Shown here: piece by piece, positions 23,048 through 34,709 of the stretch
Position numbering within the stretch: the first letter of the stretch is position 1
Layout: every line of letters starts with the position of its first letter
Source: Desarmillaria ectypa
Taxonomy: Eukaryota; Basidiomycota; Agaricomycetes; Agaricales; Physalacriaceae
DNA length: 64,000 nucleotides
Assembly: GCA_030407005.1 (NCBI GenBank)
Contig: JAUDYN010000001.1
Coordinates: forward strand, 992,001-1,056,000
Direction of reading: 5' to 3'
Program-made: the position numbers and the translations under genes
The notes under the pieces: generated by a model
Databases searched by the model: none
What the model saw: the letters and a program-made list of their open reading frames with translations, nothing else
Told to the model about the DNA's origin: nothing

Positions 23048-25354
23048 TTAGTGAGCTGCTGTCAACTTCTCTTCGAAATCAACATGATGGCTTTTATCAT
23101 CACCAGATGGCAGATGATGGTCATCGAGGACTTTGCGTGAATCTATTTTGTCACCAAACACCTCGTTCATCTCTTCTAATGTTTTACCTGGACAGGGGGC
23201 TCAAAATTCGAATCCGAGGAAATAAAAAAACGGCATACCTTTAGTTTCTGGAAACAAAAACAGGATGACGAAGAAGTCGAAAAAGTTGAGGCAGAGAAAA
23301 ACCATATAGTACTTCCAGCCGATATCTTCCAAAGCTAGTGTGGATACCTAGCCAACTCTGTTAGCGGCACAAACCAATAGCTGAATACAAGCCTACTTGA
23401 CTGAATAAGACATTGAAAGCCCAATTGCAACATGTGGCGACACTTGTTCCAATTGACCTAACGCGAGTGGGGAATACCTAAAATAATGAGCTTCATGGCA
23501 TGCTCACGGGGAATAAGCATCTTACTTCTGAAGCCAAGACCCAGCTGACGGGCCCGAAGCTCAGGGAAAAAACGATACTAGTCAAGAAAATCATAGCGAT
23601 TCCGGCCCTGATAGCAGCATTAGTGCGGAAACCTCGAAGAATGCAGATCTAATTTTATACTTACCTCTGAGCAGTATGATTGACGGGCCATGCGTTAGGA
23701 TTTGCTTCGGGAGTAGGCGGATTGGTGGCTACAATTGCAGCAAGGATAGAGAACGTGCAGACAAAACTTCCAGCTCCAAATAGAAGAGGCTTTTTTCGCC
23801 CAACGAGATCCAGAATGAACACGATGAAGCTATGGAAAGATGATTACTTGTAAGGAGAGAACGGAGGAAAAGTATGCCTACAAGAAGTTGGCAATGGGTC
23901 CAACAGCTCCGTAGATACCTTGTATAAGAAGTTTTTGGTTTCCGGTGATACCCAGACTTTCGTACATTCGTGGGCCAAAGTAATTGATGACTGTACGAAA
24001 AGCAAAGAATGAGTTCAAGACGCTCAACGCTGTACATATACATAAACGCACCATTGATACCTGTGAATTGCCCAAACATCTGTACGCCACAAGCAACCAA
24101 AGTTCGCCGAGTCATCGCAGACGTGGCGAACAGATCCTTGATATTCCTGCTCCGTACAAACACTTCGGCTTTGATGGTGTCATACATCTCCAAGTACTCC
24201 CTGTCCGCCTTCTCCTTCAGTTCTGGAGTTTCGGCACCATAGAGCTTGTACACTGCTTCGCGCGCCTCATCGTCCCGGCCAACTTCTAAAAGCCATCTCT
24301 ATAAAGGAGTGAGCTAGAAATTGCATGAGATCAAGACAAAAAGGAAGATACACACAGGACTAAACGGCAGGAACTGTGCTCCAATGAAGAGCAAGGCCGC
24401 CGGTAAAAGCTATGATAATGAGCGATTCAAAGAGGGATCGCGCGGAGCAATTCTTACTTGAAGTCCCAAGGGCAAGCGCCAGCTAACATCCGAATCAATG
24501 AACTGACAGCCGTAACCGACCCAGTTAGCGACAATGAAGCCAATTCCAATCAGTTGTTGGGTGCAGCCAACAAGCAGTCCACGAATCTTTGGAGGTGCTA
24601 TTTCAGTCTATAAGAGACATGAGTAGCTGGCTGGAAAGGTGATCACGAAGACTCGCATTGTACAAAGGTACAGCCATCGAGAGTATCCTGGTCCAAGGTA
24701 AGTAGATTCGACAAACACAAGAAAGGATCTCACCCAATAGCAAATCCGCCTATTATACGCCCGACAAGAAGTGTAGCGACGTTACTTGCTCCACATTGCA
24801 TCGCGCTTCCCCACATCGAAAAAATGGCTCCCAGCTGGGGGTTCACGTACTATGATGAGCCAGCCAAACACCGAGTCACTTGCACTGGACATGATATTCA
24901 CCTGAATAGAACGTTTCCTTCCTAGCTTATCACTTGCCCACCCTGCAAGCATGGCGCCAAAAAAGCAGCCGCCTGACCAGTGGTCACTGGTATTATTCAA
25001 TATCTTGTTTGAGGCTGCGTACCATTAAACGTGGACACTACTGCTCCTGTGATGTCTGCGTTATTTCCAAATCTGTTCAAGTATTTGTCCATTGTTATGA
25101 CGGATGAAATAATCCCACTACAGTGAATTAGGATGGCGAGTAGTATGGGCTAAGCAACATTTTTACCTGTCATATCTTTGAGAAAGGGTAGATCAGCATG
25201 CACGTCTGGGAAGGTCACAAAAAGTACCCGAATAGAAATGAACCTGAAGAATAGAAAATCGTAATCAGCGCCCCTCGATCTGATAGGTGAAGAGCGGAGT
25301 ATACACACCAATAGATGAGAATGCAGCTATGAAAACGTGATAGAATAGCCCCAT
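23048..25354 (-). CDS. MFS sugar transporter (hexose/lactose permease-like)
   Basis: A 12-helix major facilitator of the sugar porter family, importing sugars with protons across the plasma membrane. The gene has about ten small introns. Assembled exons give AAFSSIGSFLFGY (helix 1), ISSVITMDKYLNRFG, GAMLAGWASDKLGRKRSIQ (loop 2-3 signature), GSAMQCGASNVATLLVGRII, TEIAPPKIRGLLVGCTQQ, GINVINYFGPRMYESLGITG, LDLVGRKKPLLFGAG, FPTRVRSIGTSVATCCNWAF and PETKGKTLEEM near the C-terminus (stop at 23048). Two oddities stand out. The intron at 24608-24656 has a GC donor. After FGY in helix 1 the usual DxG residues are lacking and only a long intron of about 130 nt keeps the frame. The gene may be functional or in early decay. 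Confidence 0.82.
24608..24656 (-). other. GC-AG intron in the sugar transporter
   Basis: The exon ends AVPLYN and the next begins TEIAPPKIRG. The only junction that joins these in frame starts with GCGAGT and ends TATAG, 49 nt long. No GT donor is available nearby. Confidence 0.6.
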
Positions 25355-26365
25355 CGTAGTGAAAACGCAGGTGAGTAGAACCAAACCCAACCTCAGGGTC
25401 CGCCCGGTCTTTATGCCGGTTCATACAGGTACAAATGGCACTGAGAACACATGTACGGAGAATCCGCGGGATAACTCATCATGATCATGAGAACAGACGT
25501 TCGGAGAATTAGGTACCCCAGACTGGGGAAGACCTAACTTAGATGCCGGCTTCGATCAAGGTCTTAGAACGGATTTGAGCGAGTAATCCTTTGAGGGTGT
25601 CAGAACTTCCATTGTGACGATGGTAACGGAAGTCGGGGAAGTACTTTCGAAGTTCGAGTGAGCTACAGAGATAAGGCGGAGTTCAATAACGGAACAAGAT
25701 TCGTGAAGCGAGGCTTGTCAACCTTCTCCAGGCCCATTTGTAGCGAGCTTGACGTCCTTCGTTGATGAAATAGATACCGTACTAGCTTGTTGGTCCAGAT
25801 TGAAGTCACTGAAGGCCCGAGCGGACCGCCGCAGCAACAAATTCGGATCTTTACATGTTGCCGTGGTCTAGCCTGATGAAACATTGTCACCTGAAATTTG
25901 TGTTTTCCACCTTGACAGTAAATATGAACGATAGAATAACGAAGGAAGGAAGGGTTTGAAATTGGAACTTGCCAAGCCACGCCGAACGGTCATTGGCCGG
26001 CTAATACCGGCCGAGCCACGGCATGAGGAAGTTTCTTTTCAATCGCTCTTTGTTGGCTCTTTCATGGCTACAAATCGTTGCCCACAATTACTATCTGACC
26101 TGTAGGAATGGGCTCTACTGACTCATGAGGTTGGCCAGCTTTGAATGATATCGCAAAGCTTGAGCAGCCAGGCGCGTCTAGCACGGACCTAACGCACTGT
26201 CTTTAACGACTGGCCAGCCACACCAGTGGGCATCGTTGTTGCAGTGACTACGAGGTTTTGAGCGACCCTTTACCTTGCCGGCAACTTGGTTTTTTCTTCC
26301 ACTATTCACCCACAATTTATTCCAATGCGGTGTCCTAAAATACATCCAATGCGGTGACTACGATG
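25355..26365. other. Intergenic
   Basis: A 105-codon minus frame at 25663-25980 shows no family motif or splice partners. Nothing else seen. Confidence 0.4.
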
Positions 26366-28507
26366 CTAATAATTTGACTCGTCTTCGTATCCTACAGAGC
26401 GGCGGCCATATTCGTACTCGTCTCCATTTGCACTTCTGTAATCCTCTTCGTTGTCGGATTCTCTTGGCTCACTAGCCCTTTCCTCCTCTTTACTCTCTTC
26501 CGGATATGGCCGGTTTTCCCTTTCTTCCTCTTCAGCTTCGTTCTCGACTCCTCCATACTTGCCTCGACTTTCATACCCACTGCCACCATACCCTGGCTCA
26601 ACGCTTTTATCCCCCTCTCTCTTGTTAAGGCCTTCTTGGACGCTCTTCTTCGTTAACAGATTCATTGTGGCAGCCGCGTCCTCCAACCCATCTACCCATC
26701 GTCGTAGCTCGTCAAACATTTGACTCTGAATCTGGCTGCTCTCGTTTGAATAATATGGATGGTGGAAAGTCTCAAGTATCTGAAAATACATGAATAAACC
26801 GTCGGTTAAACAACCAATGAGGGCGCTCACTTTGTCGATGACATCATTTGGATCACTCTCGTCTGACCACGCCTGAACAATGAGCTCCGCGCTATGCACA
26901 ACTACGGCCTGGGCGATTTTACCGGCAGGTTCATTGAGGATCAATCCAAAATGATCTTTCGACAAGATGCTGTGCGAAGGATCAGAGGCGTCTGGGTTAT
27001 TGAAGACCTCATATTGATCGTCGGAATCAATGACGGCTTTACTTCCTTCCCCAAGCACAGTTGTGACTTGAGATAGTATGGGTGTAAGCCACGGAGCGAT
27101 AACGGTGTATACGTCTAATGGTATGATTAGCTCAATCCCGGAAGAAGGTACCTTGAGTCCTCACAGGCAGTGAGCGCATTACTCATCTCATCCAACACCT
27201 CATCCAGACCCATCGTCTCAATGACGGTGCTGATCTTCCTATAAAGGTTGTCCCTCCAGCGCAGGAGATCCAGTAACTGCTCCTGCACCTCGGGCGGCGC
27301 GACGTTATCCGGATCGAAATGATACGCTTGAGATTGAGCTTGAAGCTCTTCTCCATGACTCAATTCGTCATCCCCACCGCCAACTACGCTTATAACCTTC
27401 TTCAACCTCTCCAATTTCTCCGAGACATCACTGTCCTGCGACTCCGACATCTTGTCATTCAAGGCGGTGACGCTCGCCTGGCTAAGATGGTCTGTCGCTT
27501 CGCCGAGCATCGAGTGCATGAAGTCCGCACTGCCGAATGTCCCGGTAACGAGCGGAGGAACTCTCTCACCTGTCTCGGGGACGCAGACGCAGACATTCTC
27601 ACCGACATGACAAAATACGTCTTCATACCCCATCTTATGGAGTGCGATCTCGCACCAATTGCTATGCGCAAGGAGGTCTTCCATCGTGTGAAGGCCAGTG
27701 CCGAGAAGGCGGTACGCTTCCCAAAGGTCAGGTCCGTCCTCGCCCCCTGCACGACGGCCGTACTCGATGCATGCTGTGAATGTCCTTCGGATATGTGCAG
27801 TCGAAGAGTCCCATTCCTGATCCTCTGTGGCCATGTAGTTCTTCATCCCCGTGCGCTCATCGATCTCCAATTCTCGGGGATCCACAGGTGGCCGAAGGGC
27901 TGGATGTAATTGACGTGCGTCTCCCTCTTTCTCAGCGTATCCCTTGGGGTTATCGATGTGCTCGACTGGGAGATATACACCCAGACGTTGAGGCGTGAGC
28001 TCGTATTCCTCAGTAGCATATCCGAATGTCTGCGAGATGGTAATTCATATACACATATACATCGAGATCAACCATGAGATCAAGGAACTTGCCATAAATC
28101 CAAGGACAGCAACGACGAGAACCAACGTATCGGCGCTAAGCTTGCTCAGACCAGCAATGTCCATTGCTTGGGAATAGTCCCTCAGCCAATTTCCCTAGCA
28201 TTCTCATCAATAGTCGATATCGTGAACGATCGGACAGACTACTTACAAAGTACACCTTTTGAACATCACTCTTCTTAAATTTGGGTCCTTCAGAGTTCAT
28301 AACTGACTTCGCAAAACCCAGGATACCACCTCCAGTCCCCACAGATTTAAGTAGGTTCTCGAGGATGCTCTCAATATCTCCATGACGGAATGCCTTTTCA
28401 TGGAGATACGAAAAGTCTGGGATATCTCCTGCGCCGAAGGCAGCGACATTTGGTAGTACGAGAAGGATGATCGCGATCGTTAGGAGGAGGCGCGCGCTGC
28501 TGGACAT
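26366..28507 (-). CDS. HET-C family protein (heterokaryon incompatibility protein homologue)
   Basis: Homologue of Neurospora HET-C, whose alleles control vegetative incompatibility there; in basidiomycetes the role is not established. Exons 28507-28247, 28194-28093, 28029-27165 and 27114-26366 give about 658 residues. A signal peptide is followed by FGAGDIPDFSYLHEKAFRHG, then GNWLRDYSQAMDIAGLSKLS, a membrane-like LVLVVAVLGFM, RTGMKNYMATEDQ, LHTMEDLLAHSNWCEIALHK and TGTFGSADFMHSMLGEATDH, all family hallmarks. The C-terminal 80 residues are acidic, rich in Glu, Arg, Gly and Tyr, in place of the glycine-rich repeats of ascomycete HET-C. The second intron is GC-AG. The gene looks intact. Confidence 0.9.
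28030..28092 (-). other. GC-AG intron in the HET-C gene
   Basis: After GFM the sequence is GCAAGT and the intron ends CTCGCAG, 63 nt; phase 0 joining gives GFM-TFGYATEEYEL as expected for the family. GCAAGT is the consensus donor of GC-AG introns. Confidence 0.78.
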
Positions 28508-28821
28508 GGCAGTTCGTTGAAGATTCGGAATTGCCAAGCAATCCTGGATTGCATGGCGAGATAGAAGCTTTATGATATCTTCATGCGGAACAGGCGCGGT
28601 AATCGTTCCGTGATTATCAATAATCCAAGTCACTTTGATGAAAAGCACAAGGAAGGACGCAAGTTAGTCCCGGATGCAACTATTCACTCGTTTTCAATGC
28701 TGTTTTTGTTGCAGTGAGTCAACAAAATCATCGCGAGCCCCCTCCCCCCCCCCCCAAAAAAAAAATCCGTAAATCAAGCCCTATAGTCTATCGTACATCG
28801 AGAAAGTTATACACGATTCAT

Positions 28822-30547
28822 TCAGATCAGTTTCAAGACTTCCGGTTTCTTCTCCACGGTCTTCAAAACCTTATCTCTATCCAAACACTCCTCCAAATAC
28901 TCCAAGATATCTCGCTTGACGTCGGCAAGCACAAGGAGTCCTCCCAGGCCTATCTTCTTCTCTTCTTCAGCAGACCATCCGTTACGACTCGTCAAATCCT
29001 TCATGCACAGGCCGACATACACCGGCGCGAGCCAATCCTTCAGTCCATACTTCGTCGCCAACTCAGCTTTCTCGATGAGGTCTAGCGTTGGAAGTTTGGT
29101 GAGAGCCATGTCTCGAACGACTGTCATCTTGTAGTGTCAAGCAAACACCAGGACCTTGCGCCAATCCAACTCCGATTGAATGTCATGCCCACTGAAACAG
29201 TCCTTTGGGTAGAAGAGCAACAGGACGAGCTCAAAAGCTTGTTTGTCGACATCACCAGTCAATATCTTGTATGGGATGTGAGGTGGTAACTCGTTCGCGA
29301 ATACGGGAGAATTTGCCACCAGGAAGTGACGGTGGATTTTATAATGGGTACAGTCAATCTATTTATCTTTGATGAGCGACTTGTATCCCAGAACATGGAG
29401 GCTAACCTCAAGCGTTACATTTCCATTTTGGAAGTAATATCGAGGATGGGAAACAGCGGGATAAGGCCAACCTGTCAATATCAATGCAACCTCAGATGAT
29501 GGCGTAAGATACATCAATTTATCCTGCGCACCGGGATGGATGGCTTGAGGATATCCGCGTGGGGAAACACTCCTGAATCGTAGGCTACCATGAGTATGTC
29601 ATCGCGTTATAGGACGATCATCGTTCGACGAACCGTGACCTGTTTCTGGATTGGGACCTAAGTACAACAGCTAAGAAATGATGAAAGCAACAAGTCAATG
29701 ACGAACCAGCTCCTGGAGCGACTGCGAGAACGACGGTCATTTCTACCACCATATCAAGGCAGATGAGGGAATCGAAAAATGAGAGAGAAGGTGCCTACGA
29801 ATCGGAACATGTCTGTGGGGGACTGGGAGCAGGTAACTGAGTGGAGTGGGTCAAAATAGACAATGCCAATAAGTACATTAGTATATAGCTGGGGTACAAC
29901 AGATGAAAACAAAATTAACTGTCAAAGCCTGTGAGAGTAGCGTACGACGGCGGCCCGGGAAAACCCTGTTTACTTGGATCCTGCACTGCAATTACCACTG
30001 CGTTAGAGCTACTGTACGTAAGTGTCGAAAACTCGCTAGGATACAAGCAAACCTACGTTGGCGAGCCATGATACGATCGGGCACTTCTTGAACTCTGAGT
30101 CGGTGAAGAGGACCGAGATTCGGACGAACTTCAATGAGCTCGATTTCTGCAAATAATATAAATAAGACGACTGGAATATACGAGGTTGCTGCAACCACTT
30201 GGTCAATATCAAAAAGATGGACCAAATTCATCTCTTCCTACCCTAACCGAGTCAAGGGTGGAGGAACGGGGCGGTAGAAAAGCTCAGCAGCGTTCGGGTT
30301 TCTGTACCAGAAGCTTAATACTAATTTTGCAGCAAAGGCAGGATTGACATACTCAGGTGCTTCGACAACGCCGTACGAACGGCAGCGAGAGCTACGTAGC
30401 AATGAGTGCTAGTGAGTGATATGGAAGGGACATACTCGACAGGAAACAGTACCGAGATCTGCTTCGTGAACCTCTCGACGATCGAGATGACCGTCGGGAC
30501 GGTATGATTATCGGCACTTGCGGAATGTCATGTTGCAGGAGGAACAT
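28822..30547 (-). pseudogene. BTB/POZ domain protein, copy 1, with an in-frame TGA
   Basis: Paralogue of the BTB gene at 30841-32484. Conserved pieces in order: HPRYYFQNGNVTLE, intron, YKIHRHFLVANSPVFANELP, DVDKQAFELVLLLFYPKDC, then WRKVLVFA followed by TGA at 29137-29139, then HYKMTVVRDMALTKLP and GLKDWLAPVYVGLCMKDLT to a stop at 28822. The sister copy reads FACRYKM across this site, with TGC where this copy has TGA, so a single change created the stop. The rest of the frame stays open, so the event seems recent, or a readthrough or sequence error is possible. N-terminal exons near 30,540-30,440 are rich in Ser-Arg; exons between are poorly resolved. Confidence 0.68.
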
Positions 30548-30840
30548 CAATGGGAAAGTTGTAGAGTGAGAACAAACGCCCGTTATTCGAGTCTTTTGTG
30601 CGCCTTTGAAGTCACATGTTTCGGAGCAGGGTTTTCAATTTGTGGGCGTATGCTTGTGTGACACGAGGATAGAATTTACTGTAGTACTTATATCATTGCT
30701 ACCGTCGGCAATCAGTGACGAGGCAAATGGTGGAAAAGAAACGAATTTTCAAAATGTACAAATTGGCCGTGTATACACCAGTCAATGACTGGATCAAGAA
30801 GAAAACGGAAATATCTAGGTAATTAGTACAAAAGGGCCGT

Positions 30841-32484
30841 TCAGATCAAATTCAGGTCTTCCAATTTCTCCTCCACCGTCTTCACTACCTTTTCCCGGTC
30901 GAGATACTCTCCCAAATGATCCGTTATATCCCGCTTGACTTCAAGAAGCGCCAAAATGCCTTCCAAGCCTATCTTCTTTCCTTCCTCCGCCGACCATCCC
31001 TTCCGGGTCGTCAAATCCTTTATGCACAAATCTGTGTATACTGGCACAAGCCAATCCTTTAATCCGTACTTAGCTGCCAACTCAGCCTTGACAATGGGAT
31101 CCAGACTCGGGACTTTGGTGATAGCCATATCTCGAATAAGCGTCATCTTGTATCGGCACGCAAATATCAGAACCTTGTGCCAATCCGACTCGGACTGGAT
31201 GTCGTGTCCACTGAAACAGTCCCTGGGGTAGAACAGGGACAACACGAGTTCAAATGCCTGTCTGTCGACATCAAAAGGCAAAGATTTGGTTATGATGTTG
31301 GGCGGTAGTTCGTGCGCGAACACAGAAGAATTCATCACCAAGAAATGACGGTGGATTTTGTACTGGACCCAGTTAATCTAAATATATTGATTGATTGATT
31401 CGAACACTGCAATCTGCAAGAAACCAACCTCGAGAGTTACATTTCCATCTTGAAAGTAGAATCGAGGGTGGCGAACGGGTTGAGGCACCCACTGCGAGTA
31501 TCCTATCGACAGCAATAAAATTCGGACAATTGTATGTACACATCGAGAACTGTCTACGCACCACGTATAGGAGAATGTTCGTAAGGATGAATGACTGGAG
31601 AGTATCGCGGTACAGAATGACTCCTACAGTGTAGGCCATAAGTATGTCATACTTCGTAATCAAATCTGAGCAACAAACCTGCTTCGAGAAGTAGACCTAG
31701 ATACAGCAGATGAGAAAACATCAGGATAGTAGGAGGAACGACGAACCAGCTTGGAGAATTAACGACATTACTATTTAACGGTTAACCATAAGTTAAGACG
31801 CAGGCAAGGACAACCTTACGAAGGCCGTGAGGAACGACTGATGGAGCGGGAACGAACGGAGCTTGACGGCCTGCTGGAGCTATATATATCAACGGTCAAC
31901 GGGAAACTTGTGAGCACACTAAACAGATGAACCAGTGAATATGCTTACGGAACGATAATTGTTTGAGGCCTTTAAGTAGATGAGTATATCGACGCCAGCA
32001 AGAAATAAAGACGCATCGTACATTGGTACTTGACAGCTGAGAAAAACTAGATGAGCATAAACATAGAATACACAAGAGCGGCGTACATTATTGGGTGAGC
32101 TGCTGGAGGACTTGAGTAATAAGGAATTGGTGGAGGTGGGAATCCACAGGTCGAGGGAATGGAGCTAAACAACGTGAGAACTTGAGGCCTTGATGGTCCA
32201 AGACTAAACCTACGGGGATACTGACGACCCGGAAGCAAGTCGCCATGACGGGATCGACGACCGACTAGAAGACGGAGATCTGGGACATTGTATGACCACA
32301 GGGCCGGAAGCTCGAGATCTTGCAGAGTAGTGAGTTACTTAATCGCAACAACGCGAACGCCGGAGAGGACTACGTACTTGCTTCGTGGACTCCGACTCTT
32401 AGACCGTCCTCTCCGCAATGGAGATCGACTCGGTGGTACTGATAGTGGGGCAATATCAGTGGGGGAGGGGGGTGTCGGAATCAT
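30841..32484 (-). CDS. BTB/POZ domain protein, copy 2, intact
   Basis: BTB domains mediate dimerisation and often recruit Cullin-3 ubiquitin ligase; the specific role here is unknown. The C-terminal exon (about 31,378-30,841) follows HPRFYFQDGNVTLE and an intron ending ATTTAG. It reads YKIHRHFLVMNSSVFAHELP, DVDRQAFELVLSLFYPRDC, LIFACRYKMTLIRDMAI, GLKDWLVPVYTDLCIKDLT and ends LEDLNLI. The N-terminal exons are Pro/Ser/Arg-rich (from 32484: IPTPPSPTDIAPLSVPPSRS, then SRSPLRRGRSKSRSPRSK). Middle exons at 32,238-31,500 are Pro/Tyr-rich and their borders are uncertain. The layout, a disordered SR/Pro N-terminus followed by one BTB, is common in Agaricomycetes. Copy 1 lies just downstream on the same strand. 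Confidence 0.75.
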
Positions 32485-32937
32485 GGGGAAAGCTGTATTT
32501 TCAACAAGCGCCCGCTGATGCTGGTCGTTTATAGGCCAGTAAAGTCACATGCCGATGCTCTTATGTATGCAAACTTGTTGCGTAAAGACGACCTGGGATT
32601 CAAATTTGATTGTCAATCTTGAATGGGAGCAGCAGCAATGCAGACGGTAGAGTATGCTGTGTCGTCGAGGAGGAAGAAACCGGCTGACGCCGGCCCGGTG
32701 ACTTGGCTGATGCGCACAAATACCCGCCCGGCGCCAGTATGAATTCATAAGTGGTACCACCACGATACTGCAAATGAAATTATAAAGCCAAAGATCTAAT
32801 ATAAGAGCAATTCCTAAGTAATTATACAAGACAGTGGAAAATGAAAGACTTTGAGAGATGAGCGAGCGGCGGGCTGTAATGGATGATAAAATACATGGAG
32901 ACAGGCAAAACGATCGTCAACAAGCTGATGTTCGCCA

Positions 32938-33858
32938 TTAAACCGTCCCAACGCGCGACTCAACCTGGATAGCACTGTTCCTGTGCGGCATGTTGGACCT
33001 CCAGAAATACTCTTCAGGGGAAGACGATGCTTGATTGATCCAGACAGAGATATTTTTGCCTTCCTTGGTGCGTTTCACCTCCGCGGCGACCTCGTTCTCA
33101 AACGCGCTCCCAGAGCAGCAGCTCAAGGCATCGAAGGAGAGTTTTGACGGTGTCCGGTGGATGATCATTCTTGTGGAGATATACCTGTCGGGGTGAATAT
33201 TTTCGCATTCCAATTCGATGGAATTTCGAGCAGTCTGGACAGAAGATGCGGGTGTAGACTCAGGAGTAGACGCAGAGGAAGAGGGCCTAGAGGAAGAAGC
33301 GGTCGAGCTCGTGGGGGAAGAGCGGGGTAGCAAAGGCTTGTCGAACGACAAAACACGACTAATGGTGTCCCGAACAACAGTGGCATCGACCGAAGCAGCG
33401 GGTGGCTACACAATAGTCATTAATAAAGGGGGGAAAGCCAAGCAAGACGGCTAACACGTACCTTTGTTTCCAGGGGGCCGATGATAGTAAACTCATCGCT
33501 GAGAGGGAGGTCGTCCGAGCTGTCAGATGAGTTGCTTCTCGAGTCGTCTTGCTGTCGCGACATCTTTTTGGAGGGGTCAAATCTTTGGGAATCCAAAATG
33601 TCAAGTGTGCTTCTTGTCTGAGGAACAGAATCAATATGTTGCGCCAACACGAATAGCCATCGCAATACGCACCTTGCGTAGAGGGAAGTCAGCTTCCTCA
33701 TCGAGAACATTTTCGGCTCTTTGCTGCGCGGCCGCAGTAGAAGCAGTCTGCAACAAGTGGGAAATTTAATATAGTGTGACATAAAAGTAGCCGCGACGAA
33801 CCTTTTTGGTGGGATCGAACCTCTGCTGGTCCAAGATGTCTATGCGAGAGAATTGCAT
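32938..33858 (-). CDS. Ser-rich protein with duplicated DILDxQRFDPxKK motif, 251 residues
   Basis: Four exons (33858-33802, 33747-33673, 33617-33462, 33405-32938) joined by 54-56 nt introns encode 251 residues. I do not recognise a named family. The N-terminus holds the motif RIDILDQQRFDPTKK and, after a 25-residue exon, STLDILDSQRFDPSKK, so exons 1 and 3 look like an internal duplication. Then come a Ser/Asp stretch, DEFTIIGPLETK, a long Ser/Thr/Pro-rich region and a C-terminus with FWRSNMPHRNSAIQVESRV. No signal peptide or membrane segment is seen, and the composition suggests a mostly disordered cytoplasmic or nuclear protein. The consistent splice phases make a real gene very likely. Confidence 0.72.
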
Positions 33859-34226
33859 TCTAGGCGTATAAATGGAGTGGAAGAGGACAGTAAAGTAGTT
33901 TGACGTAGATGAGGTCGATGGAGAGGAACTGAGCAAGTATCAAGTCCTTTATACGCTGTTTTGAAACCGGTGGCATCTCCACTCTGCATGAACAATGTCG
34001 CTGTACAATGTGTTCGCATGCCTAATAGTAAAGGTCAAAGCCGCGCTATAATAGGCAATGGTAGTGATCGATGACGGAGATACATTCATCCCCAAGGGCA
34101 TGACTCTGTTCAGGTGTCCCGGCAGCCTCATCTAGCTTCTATGACTTTATCAGTGGCTTCTACATTTGAACCCTTCGTCGGCGCTGTATTAAACAAAAAC
34201 ATGACTAACGGGCCCCAGAGTACTTT

Positions 34227-34709
34227 GTGGTGTCTTTATCCTGTCATGAACTTAGTCTCGGTAGTCCAAATAGCCTTGAGAGGTGCCACTCAGGCATGCA
34301 AAGACAAACTGAGATCTCGACAAAGAAACAATACGAGGCGAACAATCAACAAGAAAGAATCCAAGATGTCGTAGCGGCATATAAAGGAGCCCTTTCTAGG
34401 CCGACTTCTCCATCGAATCGATATCGCACTCCACAGTCTGCGCACACTACTATAGACATGGAATCCAGCGGCCACGTCCAGCTGAGAAAGGTACTTACCT
34501 CTGTGATTCACACAAAACGCTTGAATCTTATCTTTGTATTCCAGGCTTCTATTTGCTCGATCTCTTCATTAGAGGAGTCTGTACCAGCAAAGGCCTACAC
34601 GTTGACCATAAGAAGAGCTCCCGCGAAGATCGTAAGGCTTGTTGGGGGAAAATCGGGCGGTAATCAACCGAAAGTGAAGTCTACGACATATATCCAACCG
34701 CTCGGTTAA
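34227..34709 (+). CDS. Possible two-exon gene of unknown function
   Basis: A frame from 34227 remains open through an intron-like segment (34491-34544, GTACTT to TTCCAG, 54 nt, phase 0) to a stop at 34709. The spliced product would be about 142 residues, polar, with QRQTEISTKKQYEANNQQER and a Lys/Gly-rich end. No family is recognised. The frame is open with or without splicing, so the evidence is weak. Confidence 0.3.
   Translation: MVSLSCHELSLGSPNSLERCHSGMQRQTEISTKKQYEANNQQERIQDVVAAYKGALSRPTSPSNRYRTPQSAHTTIDMESSGHVQLRKVLTSVIHTKRLNLIFVFQASICSISSLEESVPAKAYTLTIRRAPAKIVRLVGGKSGGNQPKVKSTTYIQPLG

Noticed and set aside
25663..25980. 105-codon minus-strand frame
   Set aside because: Composition unlike protein, no splice partners, no motif.
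28738..28762. Long C then A homopolymer tract
   Set aside because: No flanking duplication or coding part that would make it a retroposon tail; noted as simple repeat only.
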